The translations under genes and the position numbers were made by a program. Positions 29,022-39,513 of a stretch of DNA of 39,513 nucleotides are shown one piece after another (the stretch's first letter is position 1; each line of letters opens with the position of its first letter). This DNA is from Terfezia claveryi. Lineage: Eukaryota; Ascomycota; Pezizomycetes; Pezizales; Pezizaceae. The notes under the pieces are model-generated. The model was given only the letters and a program-made list of their open reading frames with translations, was not told the origin of the DNA and did no database searches. The stretch lies in the NCBI GenBank assembly GCA_015179025.1, contig WHUX01000351.1:1-39513 (forward strand), in the 5' to 3' direction.

Positions 29022-31000
29022 ACGCATCTGATCTAGCAAAAGCTGGTATTCTATCTCAAAAAGAACCAGATGGTCGTTGGCACACAGTAGCGTACTATTC
29101 GAAACGCTTTATCCCAGCAGAACTTAATTATGATGTCCATGACAAAGAGATGGTCGTAATTGTCAATTGTTTCCAGGAATGGAGACATTTTCTCATGGGT
29201 GCCCCGGAGGAGATAATTGTGTATACGGATCACAAGAACCTTGAGTACTTTAATTCCACTAAGATACTCAATCGAAGGCAGGCCAAATAGGCGGAAATAC
29301 CCAGCCAATTTAATTTTAGAATCATCTACCGCTCAGGTAATAAAAATGGCAAAGCAGATGCACTTTGTCGTCAGGTTGATCCTGACCTCGAAGAAGGGGG
29401 AGAAAAGCAGGACCACACGATTTGGATGTTCAAGCCTGGTCAATTCCAACTAGGAACAAGTGAGGAGAGTCTAGTAACGCGCCGTATTATGGCAGTGAAG
29501 GCCTCACAAACAGAAGAATCAAGTTGGTCAAAAGAGATCCTAAAGGCTGGCCTCAAGGATAACAAATGGTTAGGGATTCGGAATACGTTGAAGTTTGGCA
29601 AGGAGTACTCTGAACTCGATCATTATGGTTTAGAAGATGACATGGTAACCTATGAACGTCGTTTATATATACCTGACAACAACTCCCTTAAGTTGAAAGT
29701 GGCTTTCCAGTGCCACGATGCTAAAGTTGCAGGTCATTTCGGACGTGACAAAACCCTCGAGCTCATGAAACGAAATTACTACTGGCCTAATATGGAAGAC
29801 TGGGTATGAAACTACGTTCGCACATGCGATGCTTGCCAAAGAAACAAGACAGCAAGACATAAGAAATATGGCAAGCTTGTACCTCTTCCAATCCCCTATA
29901 GGTCATGGGAACACATCTCGATGGATTTCATCACTGATTTCCCACCAGTTAAAGTGTATAATCAGATCTGGGTTATTGTTGATAGGTTTACTAAGATGTC
30001 ACATTTCATTCCCTTAAAAAACCGGAAGGCAAAAGAGTTGGCTAGGATATTTGTCAAGGGGGTTTGGAGGCTGCATGGATTACCAAAGAGGGTTGTTTCG
30101 GATCGGGATTCGGTGTTTACAAGTTTATTTTGGATGGAGGTAATACGGTTATTAGGAGTTGAGTTGGATAAATTCTCGGCATATCACCCCCAGACTGATG
30201 GTCAAACCGAACGAGTCAACCAGACCCTTGAGCATTATCTACGGACGTATTGCTGTTGGGAATAGGATGACTGGGTCGAGTTATTACCATTTGCCGAGTT
30301 CTGTTATAATAACACTGTCCACTCTAGTACTAAACTCATATCATTATTCGCCGCATATGCTCAACACCCAGAAAATAATTTCCAGAACCCAACCGAAGCC
30401 TGAACTGAATCGAACAACTCTGAGACAGTCAAGACAGTTGAAACCTTGGACGTAATGAGAGAGGCTATGAGGGAGAACATGAAGGCAGCGCAGGACTGGA
30501 TGTCAAAATACTACAATCTCAAGGTAGCAGAGAAGGAACCAACATTCAAAGTGGGAGATTGGGTTATGGTCAATGCAAAGAACATTAAAACAAGGCGTCT
30601 GACCAAGAAGCTTGACTACAAGTTACGAGTGAAGTTTAGAATTAAACGGCTTATTGGCACTTATACCTATGAGTTAGAGCTTCCCCCAAATACAGGCAAA
30701 ACTCACCCAGTTTTTCATATTAGTTTGTTGGAACCCTACCACCTTAACACGATTGCCGGCAGACGCTTGCCAACACCCCCTCCAGTCGACCTCGAAGAAT
30801 CAGAATACCAGGTGGAAAAGGTTAGGACAAGTGAGCTCAGGAAGGGACGGGTTATGTATTTAGTCTCTTGAAAGGGTTACAATCCTGATGATGACACATG
30901 GGAACCATATGAGAACCTGAAAGATGGAGCAGCCGATTTAATTTGAAAATTCCATCTGGATAATCCTCGTAAGCCTCGGGACCCTGATATTATCTTGTAA
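29022..31000 (+). pseudogene. Element C pol, RNase H, integrase and chromodomain part
   Basis: Resumes after D with DASDLAKAGILSQ (RNase H) and YTDHKNLEYFNSTKIL. The integrase has its HHCC finger (…GHFGRDKTLELMKRNYYWP, CDACQRNK) and D-D-E residues at MDFITDF, VSDRDSVFTS and QTDGQTERVNQTLE. A GPY/F-like region (KLDYKLRVKFRIKRLIGTY) precedes HPVFHISLLEPYH and a chromodomain, YQVEKVRTSELRKG…VS-stop-KGYNPDDDTWEPYENL. The stop (TGA 30869-30871) stands where the near-invariant chromodomain Trp should be and is shared with A. The final stop is TAA 30998-31000. Other stops occur near 29288, 29806, 30263, 30400 and 30944. Confidence 0.9.
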
Positions 31001-31228
31001 GGATTTTTCTTTTTTTCCTATATTAAGCATTAGGTTTTTTGAATTATCTTTACGTTTTTTGTTTTACCTGTATTTCTTATGCCATATTGTCCCAGGGGTG
31101 CAATGAGACGTACGCAGCTATGTTTTGGCTGTCGTACATGAGGACTGGTCCTCAAGCCCCATCCATTGTTGTTAGTAGCAATAATGATTCTAGTTGCATG
31201 ATCAATTAGGTTCTTGCGGACAAGAACC

Positions 31229-31244
31229 TTAAGGAGGGAGGCAC
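31229..31244 (+). promoter_or_regulatory. Element C polypurine tract
   Basis: TTAAGGAGGGAGGCAC directly precedes the 3' LTR. 31001-31228 is the 3' untranslated region with nothing else recognised. Confidence 0.75.
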
Positions 31245-32708
31245 TGTCACGGGGTGACATTCAGCCCTACCAAAGGTACTTGGGCCCTTCTAGAACGACT
31301 CTTAAATCTACATGAACTCCAGGTACACTCTTAGCAGTGTGGTGCAAACGTTTCTAATACTTATCTATAAGAGTTAAGTATATGAAACGGGTATGAACCT
31401 CGGAGTGGTTTATAATCATCCTAGATGGTTAAGACACTTATGGAACGTCCATAGACCCTTGAGGGAGCTACGGTTCAAGTTTCATAAGAATCTGATTAAC
31501 GGTTCAATAGTTATACTCAGATTAATATGCTGACTATATGCATATATATGCTAGCTATATATTGGCTGTTACCCTGAAGTCTTGGCGTTACCCTGAATAT
31601 TGAATTCTTACCTTGAACTGCAGGAAAATAATTCGCTAAAAATAAATAAAAAAATGAAGCCATGAGGGCGCACTTTAGACCAAAGTGCCTCCGGTGACAC
31701 TATAAGGGAGTGCGCCTAGGACAGTGGCCAAAAGTAGGGCCAAAACATAAAGTTCTCCGAATTTAATGTTTCAAGGTTCTACCTAGGCCTACTCTTCGTC
31801 CTGATTCCATTTCTGCAATCCCATTTATGATCGGAGTTAAACTCATGGAGATATAAGACTTTTAATATAGTCATATAGGTCTACGAGGAGGTTTACTTAT
31901 TATTGGTAATAACTCCATGAATAATTTGGGTATTGAGATAAACTAAGATTCTATAATCTTCTATGCGTTGATACCTTTCTAATGGTAATCTACTTGTGAC
32001 CCACGGTTCTCTATTCATAGAGTTATGTGCAGTTGAAAATAATTTTCAATGGACAATAGACACTATTAAGTGAATATTGCCGGAAACATAATTAGATACC
32101 TTTGGATATTGTCGGATGGTAATTCGATAGTATCGGGAATTAGTAACGTATCTGAAATTGAATTTAGTGGTCTCGGATAAGAATTCTTTAATGGGATAAG
32201 CTAGCTATAAGCGAAGTATATATAATATGCAGCCATGGCAATATTCTCTATGTTCGGGTTAGTAACCTGTGACAACGAGTGCAAATAGCAACTGCATTAA
32301 CAAAGGTGTGGATGGCATAAAACTAAGGAAGAAATTCCAACGTGACAGGTAGGCCTGAGTTTTATAAAATATTTTTATCATAAGAATATCTATGAACACC
32401 ATGGGATATAAATAGTGCAAGTAGTTACGGTTGAATTTATTCTACCACCAGCGAGTATTCGAAAGCAAGAGCACCTTGAGTACACGAAGCCTACAAAGTT
32501 CTAAGTCTTGAGTTAACTTTACGTTCAAGCAATATAGGATTTATTTTATATTGCGAAATAAGATCCGTCATGAGGGACTATAGTTGGATTGAACTTAACT
32601 GCTATAGGATTAATATTCTGTGTTGCGGAATAGATATCGTTGGGGCAGCAAATTACGGCCATCAAAATAGTTGCAAGAGTGCTATCAGTCAATAGGGCCC
32701 CCGTGATA
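31245..32708 (+). repeat. Element C 3' LTR (1464 bp)
   Basis: Begins TGTCACGGGGTGACA and ends CCCCCGTGATA (a C to T change in the final CA). The TSD CAGAG follows immediately. Confidence 0.92.
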
Positions 32709-33176
32709 CAGAGCTAGTTCCATCAAAAAGAACAGGCTCCTGGTGCGAAAAAGGAGGTTCCCAATACTCACAAGACTGCCGAGAAAAAGTCCGAAAACCT
32801 AAAAGACCGAATTGCCAAGCTGAAGCAAAAGGCAAAAACCAAGCCTGATGCTAAAGCTAAATCCAAGTCAGATACTCCTTCTAAGAAAGCCAAAGAGCCT
32901 GGCCAAGATAGCGTTACCTATGCTATGAGACAGGCTTGGAAGAAGGATGGACAGTGCATCAAGTGTGGGGACAAAACTCACATGATGGGTGACTGTTCAA
33001 TCGGTTGGAAGGTTACGGATGAGACAAAGGCAAATGGAAAGGGAAAGGGATAGGAGGAAGCTAAGAAAGTGGTGACAGTATCTGTAGGAGCGGCTGTAAC
33101 AATGCCACTTGAGGTTTAGTTTGGGCATATTGTGAGTGAGGATGAGTTAGATTATGGGGAAAATTCGGACTGTTAG
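32709..33176 (+). pseudogene. Element A gag, C-terminal part
   Basis: Picks up gag at the point cut by C. It has a Lys-rich segment, the CCHC knuckle CIKCGDKTHMMGDC at about 32957-33000, an acidic tail and the conserved TAG at 33174-33176. In-frame stops near 33051 and 33117 are private to A. Confidence 0.85.
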
Positions 33177-36100
33177 GGATGCGGGCTATCTAGTACGTTG
33201 GGTCGGATAGTCTCGCAGGATTGGTTTTCTATTTGTGTTATAAGGAATGATATCTCTGTTGGCAGTTGGAAGGAGGAACATGAAGGGGAACCGATGGATA
33301 TTAATCCTGTTTTGATTAGTTCTGTTTCTCATAATTTGTCTTCTTCTGCTATTTCTTCTCTTTCTTTATCAAATAAAAATGAAAAAAAGGGGACAAAAAG
33401 AAAAGCTGATGATGAGGTGGCTCCTTATATTGGCGCACATAAAAAAAGACCACGAAAGGTGGCGGTGCCGGATATTTCATTAGATGGAATTAAAGATTTC
33501 TCTTTGGCAGGAAAATCGGGTACGAAGGTATTAAAGCGTGAAGGATTGAAATATCTTATCTCTGTTAAGTTATCTTGGATATACGGAGGAAATAAACATG
33601 AAATTTCCATTAATGCTTTAGTTTATACTGCTGCAGAAGCTACGATTTTTGATTCTTCTTTCATTGAACAGATGATACTGCCTTGTGTTAAGAGGGAGGG
33701 AAGACTGAGATTAGAGAGTGCCGACGGCTCGATACTCAAGAGGTTTGGCACAGTGCAGGTTCAGAACCTGCAGATGGAGGTCCCAGATGCAAGATCGGAA
33801 TAAAACAAAATTATTGACCTGGTAACGGAGGTTGCATGCCTTGAACTAGGTCTACCACTTATTTTGGGGATGGATTGGATTAAAGCCAATTGTGATAAGC
33901 TATGAGTCACTACTCCTTATGGACTTGAGCTAAAAAGAGCGTTGGAAATCGAGGAGGTTACTGATTTCGCTGACTTTGACGAAGTACTTGCAGACACTCA
34001 ATATGTTGGATTAATTGAAATAGGGGAATGGGATTATCAGAAGTTCGCTAATGGAAACGTTCGCAAGGTTATGAAAATAACAGCGACTGAAAATATTCAT
34101 GAACTTACTGATCGATTACCAATACAGTACAAGGATTTTGTAAAAATCTTTGGAAAGGAGTTGCAATCCACCCATCCCACGCACGGTCTATAAGACATGA
34201 CTATTGAATTAGAAGAAGGAAAGAGTCCCCCTTCAGGAAAAGTATACCCCCTCTCCCCTGATGAACTGGAGCTTCCCAAAGAATACCTAGATGAGATACT
34301 CTGAACCGGTAAGATAAGACCAAGCAAAAGCAGTGCTGGCGCTCCTATATTCTTCGCCAAACAGCCAAATGGCAAGCTCAGAATAGTCGTAGACTATAGA
34401 GGGCTCAATGCCATAACCCAGAAAGACAAGTATCCCCTACCACTTATGACTACCCTAATGTAATAAGTTGGTACTTCATAGGTTTTCTCCAAACTCGAGC
34501 TCAAACTCAGGTTTAACCTACTCAAAATAGCAGCCAGAGACGAGTGGAAAACAGCATTCAAGACAAGATATAGTTTATACGAATACACAGTTATGCCTTT
34601 TGGGCTAACTAATACGCCATCTGTTTTCTAGCGACATGTTAACAATATTCTATCGGAACGAATTGACTGAGGAATAGTTGTATACATTAATGATATCCTC
34701 ATTTATACCCAAACAGAGGAAGAACATGTCGAGCTCATTTGTTGGGTGCTGCAGAAACTAACAGAAAATAAACTTTGTGTCAATATAGACAAGTGTATCT
34801 TCCATGTTCCAGAAGTCGAATTCGTAGGATTTAAAGTAGGTACAAAGGGGATACAAATGGGGCAGAAGAAGGTCAAGGACATCCTCACCTGGCAGGCTCC
34901 ACAGAACGTCAAAGAAGTGCAGAGGTTTATTGGTTTTGGTAATTTCTATCGCCGGTTTATTCAAGGCTTTAGTAGTTTAGCTTTGCCGATTCAGACACTA
35001 ACGCACAATGGAGTTTCCTGGAACTGGACATAGCAGTGTCAACAGGCCTTCGATGAGTTAAAATATAGGTTCACTACTGCTCCAATACTATGCCATTATC
35101 ACCCAGAACGACCGAAAATGTTTGAGACAGACGCATCTGATTTAGCCAAAGCTGGTATTCTATCTCAAAAAGAACCAGATGGTCGTTGGCACCCAGTAGC
35201 GTACTATTCAAAACGCTTTATCCCAGCAGAACTTAATGACGATATCCATAATAAAGAGATAGTCATAATTGTCAATTGTTTCCAGGAATGGAGACATTTT
35301 CTCATGGGTGCCCCGGAGGAGTTAATTGTGTACATGTATCAAAAGAACCTTGAGTACTTTAATTCCACTAAGATACTCAATCGAAAGCAGGCCAGATGGG
35401 CGGAAAAACTAAGCCAGTTTAATTTTAGAATCATCTACCACCCAGGTGATAAGAATGGCAAAGCAGATGCACTTTCTCGTCAGGTAGATCTTGACCTCGA
35501 AGGAGAGGGAGAGAAGCAGCACCATACGATTCGGATGTTCAAGCTTGGTCAATTCCAACTAGGAACAAGTAAGAAGAGTCTAGTAATGCGCCGTATTATG
35601 GCAGTGAAGGTCTCACAAATGGAAGAATCAAGTTGGTCAAAAGAGATCTTAGAGGCTGGCCTCAAGGATGACAAGTGGTTAGGGATTCGGAACGCGTTGA
35701 AGTTTGGTAAGGAGTACCCTGGACTTGATCATTACAGTTTAGAAGATGACATGGTAACCTATGAATGTCGCCTATATATACTTGACAACAACTCTCTTAA
35801 GTTGAAAATAGCTTTTCAGTGCCATGATGCTAAAGTTGCAGGTCATTTCGGACGTGACAAAACCCTCGAGCTTATGAAACGAAATTACCACTAGCCTAAT
35901 ATGGAAGACTGGGTACGAAACTACGTTCATACATGTGATGCTTACCAAAGAAACAAGACAGCAAGACACAAGAAATATGGCAAGCTCGTACCTCTTCCAA
36001 TCCCCTATAGGACATAGGAACACATTTCGATGGATTTCATCACTGATTTACTACTAGTCAAAGGGTATAATCAGATCTGGGTTATTGTTGATAGGTTTAC

Positions 36101-37108
36101 TAAGATGTCACATTTCATTCCCTTAAAGAACCAGAAGGCAAAAGAGTTGGCTGGGATATTTGTCAAAAAGGTTTAGAGGCTGCATGGATTACCAAAGAGG
36201 GTTATTTCAGATCGGGATTCGGTTTTACAAGTTCATTTTGGATGGAAGTAATGCGGTTATTAGGAGTTGAGTTGGATAAGTCCCCGGCATATCACCCCCA
36301 GACCGATAGTCAAACCGAACGAGTCAACCAGACCCTTAAGCATAATCTACGGACGTATTGCTGTTGGGATCAGGATGACTAGGTCAAGTTCTTACCATTT
36401 GCCGAGTTCTGTTATAATAACACTGTCTACTCTAGTACCAAACTCACACCATTCTTCGCCGTAGACGCTCAACACCCAGAGAATAATTTCCAAAACCCAA
36501 CTGAAGCCTCAACTGAATCGAACAACCCTGAGGCAGTCAAGACAGTCGAAACCTTGGATGCAATGAGAGAGGCTATGAGGGAGAACATGAAGGCAGCGCA
36601 GGACCAGATATCCAAATACTACAATCTCAAGGTAGCAGACAAGGAACCGACATTCAAAGTGGGAGATTGGGTTATGGTCAACACAAAGAACATCAAAACA
36701 AGGCGTCCGACCAAGAAGCTTGACTACAAGTTACAAGGGAAGTTTAGAATTAAACGGCTTATTGGCACTTATGCCTATGAGTTAGAGCTTCTCCCTAGTA
36801 CAGGCAAAACTCGCCCAGTTTTTCATATTAGTTTGTTGGAACCCTACCACCTTAATACAATTGACGGCAGACGCTCACCAACACACCCTCCAGTTGACCT
36901 CGAAGAATCAGAATACCAGGTGGAAAAGGTTAGGACGAGTAAGCTCAGGAAGGGACGGGTTATGTATTTAGTCTCTTGAAAGGGTTACGGTCCTGATGAT
37001 GACACATGGGAACTATATGAGAACCTGAAGAATGGAGCAGCCGATTTAATTCGAAAATTCCATCTGGATAATCCTCGTAAGTATCGGGACCCTGATATTA
37101 TCTTATGA
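33177..37108 (+). pseudogene. Element A pol
   Basis: Linker and protease: NALVYTAAEATIF, where the catalytic Asp is Tyr (33624-33626). [33 protein letters not shown] and a catalytic box YINDILIY with the first Asp changed to Asn (34680-34703). RNase H: ETDASDLAKAGILSQ. Integrase: finger with CDAY (Cys lost), MDFITD, ISDRDSV, then a one-base deletion near 36222 relative to C. Chromodomain YQVEKVRTSKLRKG with TGA at 36977-36979. Many CAA/CAG to TAA/TAG stops (34192, 34466, 34628, 35031 and others) compared with C, so A is more decayed, as expected for the host of C. Confidence 0.9.
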
Positions 37109-37336
37109 GGATTTTTCTTTTTTTCCAATTATTAGGCATTAGGTTTTTGAATTATCTTTACGTTTCTGTTTTACCTGTATTTCTTATGCCATATTGTCCC
37201 AGAGGTGCAAAGAGACGTACGCAGCTATGTTTTGGCTGTTGTATATAAGGACTGGTCCTCAAGCCCCATCCATTGTTGTTAGTAGCAATAATGATTCTGA
37301 TTGCATAATCAATTAGGTTCTTGCGGACAAGAACCT

Positions 37337-37351
37337 TAAGGGGGGAGGCAC
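37337..37351 (+). promoter_or_regulatory. Element A polypurine tract
   Basis: TAAGGGGGGAGGCAC stands directly before the 3' LTR. 37109-37336 is untranslated. Confidence 0.75.
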
Positions 37352-38813
37352 TGTCACGGGGTGACATCCAGCCCTACCAAAGGTATTTGGGCCCTTATAG
37401 AACGACCCTAGAATCTACATAAACTCTAGGTACACTCTTAGCAGTATGGTACAAACATTTCTAATACTTATCTATAAGAGTTAAGCATATGAAACGGGTA
37501 TGAACCTCGGAGTAGTTTATAATCATCCTAGATGGTTAAGACACTTATGGAACGCCCATAGACCCTTGAAGGAGCTACGGTTCAAGTTTCATAAGAATCC
37601 GATTAACGGTTCAATAGTTATACTCAGATTAATATGCTGACTATATATATATATATGCTAGCTATATATTAGCTGTTACCCTGAAGTCTTGGCGTTACCC
37701 TGAATATTGAATTATTACCCTGAACTGCAGGAAAATAATTCGGTAAAAATAAATAATAAAATGAAGCCATGAGGGTGCACTTTAGACCAAAGTGCGTCCG
37801 GTAACACTATAAGGGAGTGCGCCCAGGACAAAGGCCCAAAGTAGGGCCAAAACATAAAGTTCTCGGAATTTAATGTTTCAAGGTTTTATCTAGGCCTACA
37901 CTTCGTCCTAATTCCATTTCTGCAATCCTTTTTATGATCGGAGTTAAACTCATGGAGATATAAGACTTTTAATATAGTCATATAGGTCTACAAGGAGGTT
38001 TACAAATTATTGGTAATAACTCCATAAATAATTTGGGTATCGAGATAAACTAAGATTCTATAATCTTCTATGCGTTGATACCTTTCCAATGGTAATCTAC
38101 TTGTGACCTACAGTTCTCTATTCATAGAGTTATGTGCAGTTGAAAATTATTTTCAATGGATACTAGACACTATTAAGTGAATATTGCTGGAAACATAATT
38201 AGATGCCTTCGGATATTATTGGATGGTAATTCGATAGTATCTGGGATTGGTAACGTATCTGAAATTGAATTTAGTTGTCTCGGATAAGAATTCTTTTATA
38301 GGATAAGCGAGCTATAAGCGAAGTACGTATAACATGCAGATATGGGAATATTCTCTTCGTTCGGGTTAGTAACCTGTGACAACGAATACAGATAGCAACT
38401 GCATTAACAAAGGTGTGGATGGCATAACACTTAGGAAGAATTCCAAGGTGACAAGTAGGCCCGTGTTTTATAAAATATTTTTATCATAAGAATATCTATG
38501 AACATCGTGGGATATAAATAGTGTAAGTAGTTCCAGTTGAATTTATTCTACTACCAGCGAGTATTCGAAAGCAAGAGCACCTTGAGTATACGAAGTCTAC
38601 AAAGTTCTAAGTCTTGAGTTAACTTTACGTTCAAGTGACATAGGATTTATTTGTGTTGTAAAATAAGATCCATCGTGAGGAACTACTGTTGGACTAAACT
38701 TTACTGCTATAGGATTGATATTCTGTGTTGTGGAATAGATATCATTGCGGCAGGAAATTACAGCCGTTCTAATATTTGCAAGAGTGCTATCAGTCAATAG
38801 GGCCCCCATGACA
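37352..38813 (+). repeat. Element A 3' LTR (1462 bp)
   Basis: Starts TGTCACGGGGTGACA and ends CCCCCATGACA. The GCACTTT/AAAGTGC hairpin and a TATA box (38513-38521) are present. The TSD TCTAA follows at 38814-38818. Confidence 0.93.
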
Positions 38814-38920
38814 TCTAAGCTATATGATCTTGATCTGATTAGAATATAGGCTTGCTTGCTCTGTGTGCTAGCTTGTTGCTTCTTTTTTTTTTCTATGGAT
38901 TCCAGAGGGAATCCAGCGGC

Positions 38921-38929
38921 CTATTTATA
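38921..38929 (-). promoter_or_regulatory. TATA box in element E LTR
   Basis: TATAAATAG on the minus strand, about 380 nt from the LTR start, downstream of the 41-bp repeats in element sense. This matches a U3 promoter layout. Confidence 0.6.
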
Positions 38930-39011
38930 CTCCTCTGAGATGTGATGACTAAGAAAATAAATACAATAAAGGGTGGCACACCAGAAGCTGGTGCGCTCTA
39001 CAAAAGGGGTT

Positions 39012-39105
39012 ATGTGGCCATAGTAATAAGTCACATGCTTTAAATGATGGTCATGTGGCCATAGTAATGAGTCACATGCTTTAAACAGAGGTCATGCAGC
39101 CATAA
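39012..39105. repeat. 41-bp tandem repeat, about 2.3 copies, in U3 of E
   Basis: Copies start at 39012, 39053 and 39094 with the core ATGTGGCCATAGTAATRAGT, then CACATGCTTTAAA. The position upstream of the TATA box is that of an enhancer-like U3 repeat. Confidence 0.75.
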
Positions 39106-39307
39106 TGAGGGTGTCTTCATATGGCAGTGCTATGGAACTTCCCATAGCAAATTCCGCGTACTATGGATGCTTATAATGCAATAGAAGGTAGTTAAAGGCT
39201 AGTCCTTTAACCGAGAGGCTTAGTTACTACATAATATAGTAGTAATATAGGAAATACAAAAGTATATAATCAATTATATAAGCAATGAAACATTGTTCTC
39301 CATTACA

Positions 39308-39318
39308 CTTCCCCACAT
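39308..39318 (-). promoter_or_regulatory. Element E polypurine tract
   Basis: ATGTGGGGAAG on the minus strand abuts the LTR start TGTAATGG. Confidence 0.7.
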
Positions 39319-39335
39319 AGAAGGATTACCTATCC

Positions 39336-39513
39336 TTACTTCTTTCGCTCTGCTATATTAATTTCCATACGTCCTAAGATTTGATGTATTGTTAATACAT
39401 TAGCATTAACATGAATATCCTTAGTGTTTCCTTGACTCATAATTCTATCTCGTTCTTGTTGGATGAGATCTCGGGTCTCATCTCTAGTTCATGGTCCTTG
39501 TTTTCCTAAAGTT
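39336..39513 (-). pseudogene. Element E pol C-terminus (continues beyond window)
   Basis: A minus-strand frame ends TAA at 39336-39338 with …LTIHQILGRMEINIAERKK and contains TRDETRDLIQQERDRIM. A TGA at 39489-39491 interrupts it, probably at a former Trp. Its place just before a PPT and LTR marks it as the end of an LTR-retrotransposon polyprotein. The superfamily cannot be decided from this piece. Confidence 0.55.

Larger units (their letters stand above)
17636..32708 (+). mobile_element. Ty3/gypsy chromovirus C (about 9.26 kb without D)
   Basis: Same family as A. LTRs are 17636-19097 and 31245-32708, and the TSD CAGAG (17631-17635 and 32709-32713) is perfect. It is inserted in A's gag, whose sequence continues across it exactly as in C's own gag at 20785-20790. 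It is interrupted by D at 23216-29021. De-nested length is 9263 bp. Confidence 0.92.
8183..38813 (+). mobile_element. Ty3/gypsy chromovirus A (about 9.24 kb after removing inserts)
   Basis: The LTRs begin TGTCACGGGG and end CCCCCRTGACA. The target duplication TCTAA is at 8178-8182 and 38814-38818. It is split by B (inside the 5' LTR) and C (inside gag). Order is 5' LTR, gag with CCHC knuckle, protease, RT, RNase H, integrase, chromodomain, PPT and 3' LTR. Removing B (6306 bp plus 5-bp TSD) and C (15073 bp plus 5-bp TSD) leaves 9242 bp, almost the same as de-nested C. Confidence 0.9.
38819..39307 (-). repeat. Element E 3' LTR, second part
   Basis: Continues the LTR cut by A and ends CATTACA at 39307, matching TGTAATG at 7990. 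In element sense it begins TGTAATGGAGAAC right after the PPT. It contains a 41-bp tandem repeat, a TATA box and a 7-bp stem hairpin (GGATTCC-AGAG-GGAATCC, 38897-38914). Confidence 0.75.

Overview
The window looks like a repeat-rich chromosomal tract from a filamentous fungus. The evidence is Ty3/gypsy chromoviruses with C-terminal chromodomains, a Copia element with half-tRNA (initiator Met) priming, many nonsense codons of the CAA/CAG to TAA/TAG, CGA to TGA and TGG to TAG type (RIP- or deamination-like), and no intact host gene. The CpA bias of these changes fits Pezizomycotina, but the class cannot be fixed by eye. Essentially everything I can identify is a transposable element or a piece of one.

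Layout: 1-5961 is the 5' part of a minus-strand Copia element (5' LTR 5619-5961, PBS 5606-5617, gag, protease). It is cut twice: by a 3.26 kb terminal-inverted-repeat element full of minisatellites (118-3380, TSD TATA) and by an 889 bp foldback element (4479-5367, TSD of about 11 bp). 5962-6261 is AT-rich with nothing recognised. 6262-7989 is a minus-strand gypsy fragment (F) cut by a 631 bp solo LTR (6897-7527, TSD CCCTT).

From 7990 on there is one deep nest. F is cut by the 3' LTR of a minus-strand LTR element E (7990-8182, resuming 38819-39307, with the C-terminal pol end and polypurine tract to the window edge). E's LTR is cut by gypsy element A (8183-38813, plus strand, TSD TCTAA). A's 5' LTR is cut by gypsy chromovirus B (8999-15304, minus strand). 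A's gag is cut by gypsy element C (17636-32708, same family as A, TSD CAGAG). C's pol is cut, between RT and RNase H, by gypsy element D (23216-29021, a different family, TSD ACRC). After in-silico removal of inserts A is about 9.24 kb and C about 9.26 kb, which supports the reconstruction. Insertion order is F, then E, then A, then B and C, then D.

All coding regions are decayed except parts of D, whose two LTRs differ at about eight sites, all transitions. D is itself internally deleted: it keeps gag, protease and part of RT but lacks RNase H and integrase. The most unusual signals are a 7-bp-stem hairpin repeated in D's LTRs and inside D's coding region and present in inverse orientation in the unrelated element B; a UAG at the gag/pol border in all three A-family copies; nonsense codons shared by independently inserted A and C; an AUGA overlap between D's two ORFs; and the two non-autonomous TIR elements built from minisatellite arrays.
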